NCBI GenBank assembly: GCA_964019415.1 | Contig: OZ025885.1 | Location: 3,880,672-3,944,671, forward strand | Direction of reading: 5' to 3' | Length of the DNA stretch: 64,000 nt | Source of the DNA: Ianthella basta | Lineage: Eukaryota; Porifera; Demospongiae; Verongiida; Ianthellidae | Shown here: in pieces, positions 59,413-64,000 of the stretch | How positions within the stretch are numbered: position 1 is the stretch's first letter | Layout: every line of letters starts with the position of its first letter | The notes under the pieces: model-generated | Told to the model about the DNA's origin: nothing | The model's database searches: none | What the model saw: only the letters and a program-made list of their open reading frames with translations | Translations under genes and position numbers: made by a program

Positions 59413-62400
59413 TCATTTTCTATCCTTAGCCTGTGTGCTGTGTGAAGAATCCTCCAGGTTGAGTTTGCTTATGTGTGCTTTACACCACAGAGCTAGCTCT
59501 AGGGTGTGGGGGGTCCATTCTGTGCCTCCACCTGTGGTGTAGACACAGAGACAAACACTCATACACCTGCAATGTCAGTATAACACAGTTTGGTACTTGT
59601 AATAACTTGAACCACAGACCTCAATGCACTGTTAGCATGAAAGGGAGGCTACATCTGCTATGAAATGGCTCAGGAAACTTGCACACTGAACACTTAGTGT
59701 TGTGGCAAATCGTAGTACGTAGGAAAAGGATTACAACAAATTAGCAGAAGCTGCTAAATTGCTTGGGCACATGTACGTATGTGTGAATTAGCACCTCCAT
59801 GGCACGTGTCATTTAGTAAGCTGAAATTCATGACACACAAGTGGTAAAGTAGAATACTGCTGCCATGGAAACCTCAACAACTCCATTCTAGGGATTCAGA
59901 ATGCTCTCCAATCTGAACTATGAATCACTCTCCCTGACTCATAATACTGTTAACTAGTTGAGGTCATTACCTACAGTACAAAGTTAACACTGTGTGTCCT
60001 GATTGAAACATCAATTGATGGGATGAGTGATTGACTGGGAGTATTATCTGCACATGCTGCTGATTCTAAATAGTGGCCTATGAATGTTACTGTGTGCATG
60101 GCACCAACATTAAGTATGACTCTTGTTCAAACAGTTGCGATTAGAATATGGGATTGCTCCTCACAGCTGTGTGACAGCTCAGCAATTCTCAAGTTCATAC
60201 CTCACAGTAGTATGGGCCTCTATGGGCATCAAATAGTACTTATTTTTAGTACATATTTAATACTATGGCATTCCTCTACATCTAATAGCGTTCAAATTAA
60301 TATTCCTAATTAAAATTACAGACAACATTCATAAAATAGAGGCCCTGCTCATAAAATCCTATTGTCCAAATAACCAACCTCTCAATTCATTCAAATCCAC
60401 AACCATAGACGTGAGTCTGTGCGCATAATCCAAATATGCCTTAAGAGTGTATTCCACTTTGCCACCTCCACACACTGCCTCTACAGCTTCATCTGCCATG
60501 AAAGGAGCCACTTCAGGGAACCCTGCTGCCAGTACAGCTGCAAGTAAACAAAACATGCAAGATGTGTCAATGAAATGACACGTAGGCAATATGGTGGATG
60601 CAATATGCACAGCATTCACACTTGTCTGCACATTCAGGAGGCATTCCATGAATAATTAGTGGACCTATGATCCTTTATAGTAGTCCCAATGCTCATTGCA
60701 CATGAACGTTGTGGTAATATTTACAGTCTTCTGGTAATTACATGAAGGTAGTCAACTACCATTATAATTACTTAAGCAGAATATCTCAATTCCAATTAAA
60801 TTGCAATAATTATTGAGAAAAGTGGAATTCAATACTGCCACCAATTACAATTACTTATTGCCATTACCACAACACTATTGCCCACCCACAACAGCAGATA
60901 GACACCCCTTACCAGATGCTGTTGCAGGGCCAACTCCTTTCAGCTCTGTCAGGGCACTGATGGCCTTTCCCAAATCAGGAAGATGCTGAAATGCTTTTCT
61001 TGAGCATACCTCCACCAGTTCCTCTGCATTGCTTTCCACTAGGTTCAACAGTCTAGGTCTAAACTTACCCCTCTGGATATGGTGGCCATATTGAAGGATG
61101 TGATCAGGGGCAAATAACATCCCAAGTGAAGTAGAGATAAGAAAGAGGAGGAACAAGCTAAATGACTAATGCAGAGATGAAGGAGTAACAGGTGTACAGT
61201 ACCATGAGTTTCCACTTCATCAGTTTCACCAACTCGCCATGCTGGAGGTAGCATGGCTTTCTTGCATTCACTGCTTTGTGAAGTTCATTCTGATACCTGC
61301 AGCACGTAACCATCACAGCACACTTCAAGGCTTCTAACCAATGGGACAGCAAAACAAGCAAGACCATTTAGCTGCTCAACAGTTTACAGTATTCTTCTGC
61401 ATGCATACATTAAGGTGATCATCCCCCCAATTAGCAACAGCAACCACTGTTGCATGACATCATGCATTGCTGTATTGGTATATACGCACATATTTCATAA
61501 CATTTTCTAATTATAACTAGCAAACACCTCAGCACAGAGAATGATATACCATACTTGTCTGAATAGAGGCCTGGACCTCTATTCAAGTCTGGCCTCTATT
61601 AAAATCTGTACATAATGAACTGATTCCTAGCCATATTCCCCATACAAAATCTGAGATAACACAGGGCTGCCGTCGATGTCCGCACGCACTGAGGTCCTTC
61701 TAGAAAGAGTGAGTCCTCAGACGTCGCCAACATCACAATTTGGTCTGATCTAGCAACACCCATCTCCCTCTAAGTGGCTTCTTTCGCAGCTCTTCTGCAT
61801 TCACTCCATACCTTTAGCTGCAGAAAGAAGTATGCAGTGCACTTTCGACAATGCTACTGCAGAGGGGACTCCAATCAGTCACCAAGTGTTGTGCTACATT
61901 CGATTCGTACCTAAAGTGTGCAGCTCAGATGCTAAAGAGTGCCAGAGTGTGGATTCCAGACCCGGCGTCAATTCGAACCTGGCCCCAATTAAAGAATCGC
62001 TGCTCGGGCCCTGGCTTCCATTTGAGTCCCAGCCTCTATTTGAGCCTGGTCTCTATACGGACAAATATGGTAATTCATTTCTAATATTGCATTAGACATA
62101 ATCCCAAAAGACCTGAAAGTCCAAATAAGTGGTGTAGTGTGTGTGTGTGGGGGGGGGGGGGGCATGCCCAAGATCCCCTAGGAGATGCACTTTTCATACC
62201 ACACTTGCATCTAATCTTTCAGCTCTGGTACTGTGGCTCTGACGACATGACTCAGACAGTGTGTTACTCACTCAGAGACAGCTGCGGCAGCACTCAGTAT
62301 CTATGCGGGGATAGTCTCAGTTCAATTCAGCCTACCGTAGCGTGTTAGGTGACCTACGCAAGCTCCTAAATTACCAGTAAATTCGAGAAAGTGCATATCC

Positions 62401-62721
62401 TTTCACCTCCACTTCCACGACCGTTCTCACAATGTTCACAGCTCACGACATACCTCAGCAACATCCAGTTGCATATAAAACGCACATATTAGTGTTATAT
62501 CTCTCCGCTCCTTGATTCTATTACTGCCCAGACTATCTGACTACGTACCTAGGAATGCTGGCACGACTACGAATCTACTGAAGCACCTACCAGTTGTCCA
62601 ATTGTTCCAAAGATAGTTCTCCCTTCTTCTGCTTCTTACGTGAGGACAGCTCCTTTATCACTTCATGGTATCGAGCAAAGCAAACATCTAGTTCTTCGGA
62701 GCGTGCACCAGAGCGCGCCAT
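59413..62721 (-). CDS. Gene E: conserved helix-hairpin-helix-type protein
   Basis: Five exons: 62721-62591, 61296-61203, 61072-60913, 60537-60379, 59531-59413; 220 residues. Phases agree throughout, including an unusual GTTGGT donor after exon 4. It has features of a eukaryotic protein family I recognise but cannot name: LVKLMKWKLMRGKFRPRL (about 64-81), LTELKGVGPATAS (about 115-127, helix-hairpin-helix-like GVGPATA), PFMADEAVEAV (about 140-150), and a C-terminal EWTPHTLELALW. The KGVGPxTA motif recalls DNA-binding HhH-GPD folds, but no catalytic residues are evident, so I assign no reaction. It is the only gene of the right-hand cluster without signal peptide or TM. Intron 1 holds a TA-flanked MITE. 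Confidence 0.82.
61549..62070. mobile_element. TA-flanked MITE in gene E intron 1
   Basis: Ends CCATACTTGTCTGAATAGAGG and the inverted CTCTATACGGACAAATATGG, each next to TA (61547-61548, 62071-62072). The arms carry several CCTCTATT-type blocks. 522 bp, no transposase; Tc1/mariner-type by its target site. Confidence 0.78.
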
Positions 62722-62906
62722 TTTGTATCACGTGACTCTGCATCCGCTCTACTTGTGTAATAATGCAAATTTTCCAAGTAAAAATGTCTGGTATGCTAAA
62801 ATACGTCCTACATGGTACATTGTACAAATACTACACTACCACTACAGGACTAGCTAGATAGGTGGATTCTGTGCATGTACAGAGATTGTTCCCTTATGAT
62901 TGTTCA

Positions 62907-64000
62907 TCAAGCACGAGTGTAGCGTCTCTTGCGGTCCACCACCAGGATGATGACGACAATGGTAATGATGGCCAATATGATGGCTAGCACTGCAAAACTG
63001 CCAATGACAATGCCTGTGAAGGAAAAGGGATCAAAGTGTACGTCATAACCGAAGTATACACCAAGCTATCTAGTTAGCAATGGGTGATGTGTACAATTTA
63101 TATAGCTAGCAATGTGTTAAGCGCACAACATACATAGCTAGCAATGTGTTAAGTGCACAACATACCTAGCTAGCAATGGGTAAAGTGTGCACTAAGTTGC
63201 TAGCTATGGGGTAAGATTTCAGTATGTAGTTATTAGGTTAGCCTCGTTCCCAGGCCGTCCGAGTTAATTAGCGCGGGGGCGGAAAGGACGGCCTGGGCAC
63301 CACTGTTCCCGCGCCCCCTCCCAAAACGGGGGGGGCGCCGGAAAACTTCGTATATGTTTCCGTAATCTACGTGTAGAAGAGTATAGGTGAACCATGAAAT
63401 GGACAGCTGGGAAACGCTCAGAACAGTCGGAACCGGTCCAGTTTGGGTAGAAAATTACCGACGTTAGTCAGTTTTCCGAGATGCTTCGATATGCGGTGAC
63501 AGTGATTTTCAAACACTGCGCACGGGACTGAAGGGAGCAAAGCAGTCTCGCTAACGTCGTCTGGATCTAATACGGCTCGCGGTAAGGTTGTGCGCCGACC
63601 ATTGCATACATAATAGCATTTCTCTGCTATTGTAAGCTTAGCCATTTCTGCTAGCTGCTACGTATGCGAGTGCAAAGGGATATCCACAGCGAGGAAGCTT
63701 CCAGAAGTCGCGCTCTTCGCGACAGCCTTGCCGTACGTCTTCTCTAAGGCAAGGCAGGCAAATAACTAGAGCTGAAGCTCTTACGAGCTAGTTATTTGCT
63801 GGAAAATCTTTGCGCATGCGCAAACAGTGGTTCCCAGGCCGTCCTTTCCGCCCCCGCGCTAATTAACATGGACGGCCTGGGAACGAGGCTATTATTAGGT
63901 ATGCAGCTACAATAGCTACATAGTTTGCAGTTACATACCAACAATAGCTCCTGGACTCAAGGGTGGAGCTGTAGGTCCAACTGTAGTTGCAGGAGAAGAA
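62907..64000 (-). CDS. Gene F: type I membrane protein, C-terminal end (partial)
   Basis: Exon 64000-63939 (open at the window edge) encodes a Pro/Thr stalk (SSPATTVGPTAPPLSPG) and ends in phase 1. Exon 63013-62907 completes it: a TM helix (IVIGSFAVLAIILAIITIVV) and a short basic tail DRKRRYTRA-stop. The intron contains a MULE-like element and 43-bp tandem repeats. The stop lies only 185 bp upstream of gene E's start. The extracellular part lies outside the window, so function cannot be assigned. Confidence 0.75.
63068..63222. repeat. Imperfect tandem repeat, about 43 bp
   Basis: About three and a half copies of a unit containing TAGCTAGCAATGGGTAAAGTG..CAACATACC, diverged by 10-20 percent. 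It lies in the gene F intron. Confidence 0.7.
63239..63891. mobile_element. MULE-like non-autonomous transposon, 9-bp duplication
   Basis: TTATTAGGT occurs at 63230-63238 and 63892-63900. The 653-bp element between starts TAGCCTCGTTCCCAGGCCGTCC and ends with the inverted sequence; arms of about 70 bp share TTAATTAGCGCGGGGGCGGAA. Each arm is itself palindromic (CCCAGGCCGTCC...GGACGGCCTGGG). It is much richer in CpG than its host intron. A 9-bp duplication fits Mutator-like elements. No transposase. Confidence 0.8.

Overview
This is eukaryotic nuclear DNA, most likely from a marine invertebrate. I favour a sponge; that is an inference from the gene set and short introns, not a database match. 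The evidence for a eukaryote is spliced genes with phase-consistent GT-AG introns, Ig/FN3/sushi/NIDO/AMOP extracellular modules carried on phase 1-1 exons, non-LTR and Penelope-like retroelements, and TA-flanked MITEs. I assembled the gene models by hand by joining open frames at splice sites with matching phases; no transcript was available.

Left third (1-28.5 kb). The 3'-ward part of a minus-strand MANSC-domain gene (about 200-2384) has a 21-bp minisatellite (747-1212) between its predicted exons. A plus-strand REC114 meiotic recombination gene follows (3710-6055, four exons). Next come a decayed non-LTR element with a restriction-like endonuclease tail (6640-7826), a long CA microsatellite and a GC-rich repeat zone. 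A plus-strand gene spans 10164-28269 in seven coding exons. It encodes a 582-residue protein with an N-terminal CARD-like domain and a C-terminal polybasic CaaX box. Its intron 2 (9 kb) contains nested LINEs: an RTE-like element and a CR1/L2-like element, both sitting in an older reverse-transcriptase ORF. The CR1/L2-like polyprotein carries a 2A recoding motif behind a signal-like N-terminus. Its intron 6 contains a decayed Penelope-like element, itself hit by a mariner-type MITE, a Gag remnant and a small hammerhead-ribozyme element.

Middle (28.8-30.9 kb). A Penelope-like element has long inverted termini, each with a near-complete hammerhead ribozyme core. It is inserted in another dispersed repeat.

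Right half (31-64 kb). Six minus-strand genes lie in a row, five of them for secreted or membrane proteins: A, a large Ig/FN3 receptor with a tyrosine-motif tail (31214-42567); C, a secreted NIDO-AMOP protein (44687-50575); B, a short paralogue of A without the central Ig/FN3 array (51533-55111); D, a small Ig-sushi-TM protein (56426-58662); E, a conserved small helix-hairpin-helix-type protein (59413-62721); and F, the TM end of a type I membrane protein (62907-64000, open at the right edge). A and B share near-identical stretches inside otherwise diverged exons, which suggests tandem duplication with gene conversion. Together A, B, C, D and F look like a cell-surface recognition or adhesion cluster; that functional reading is inference.
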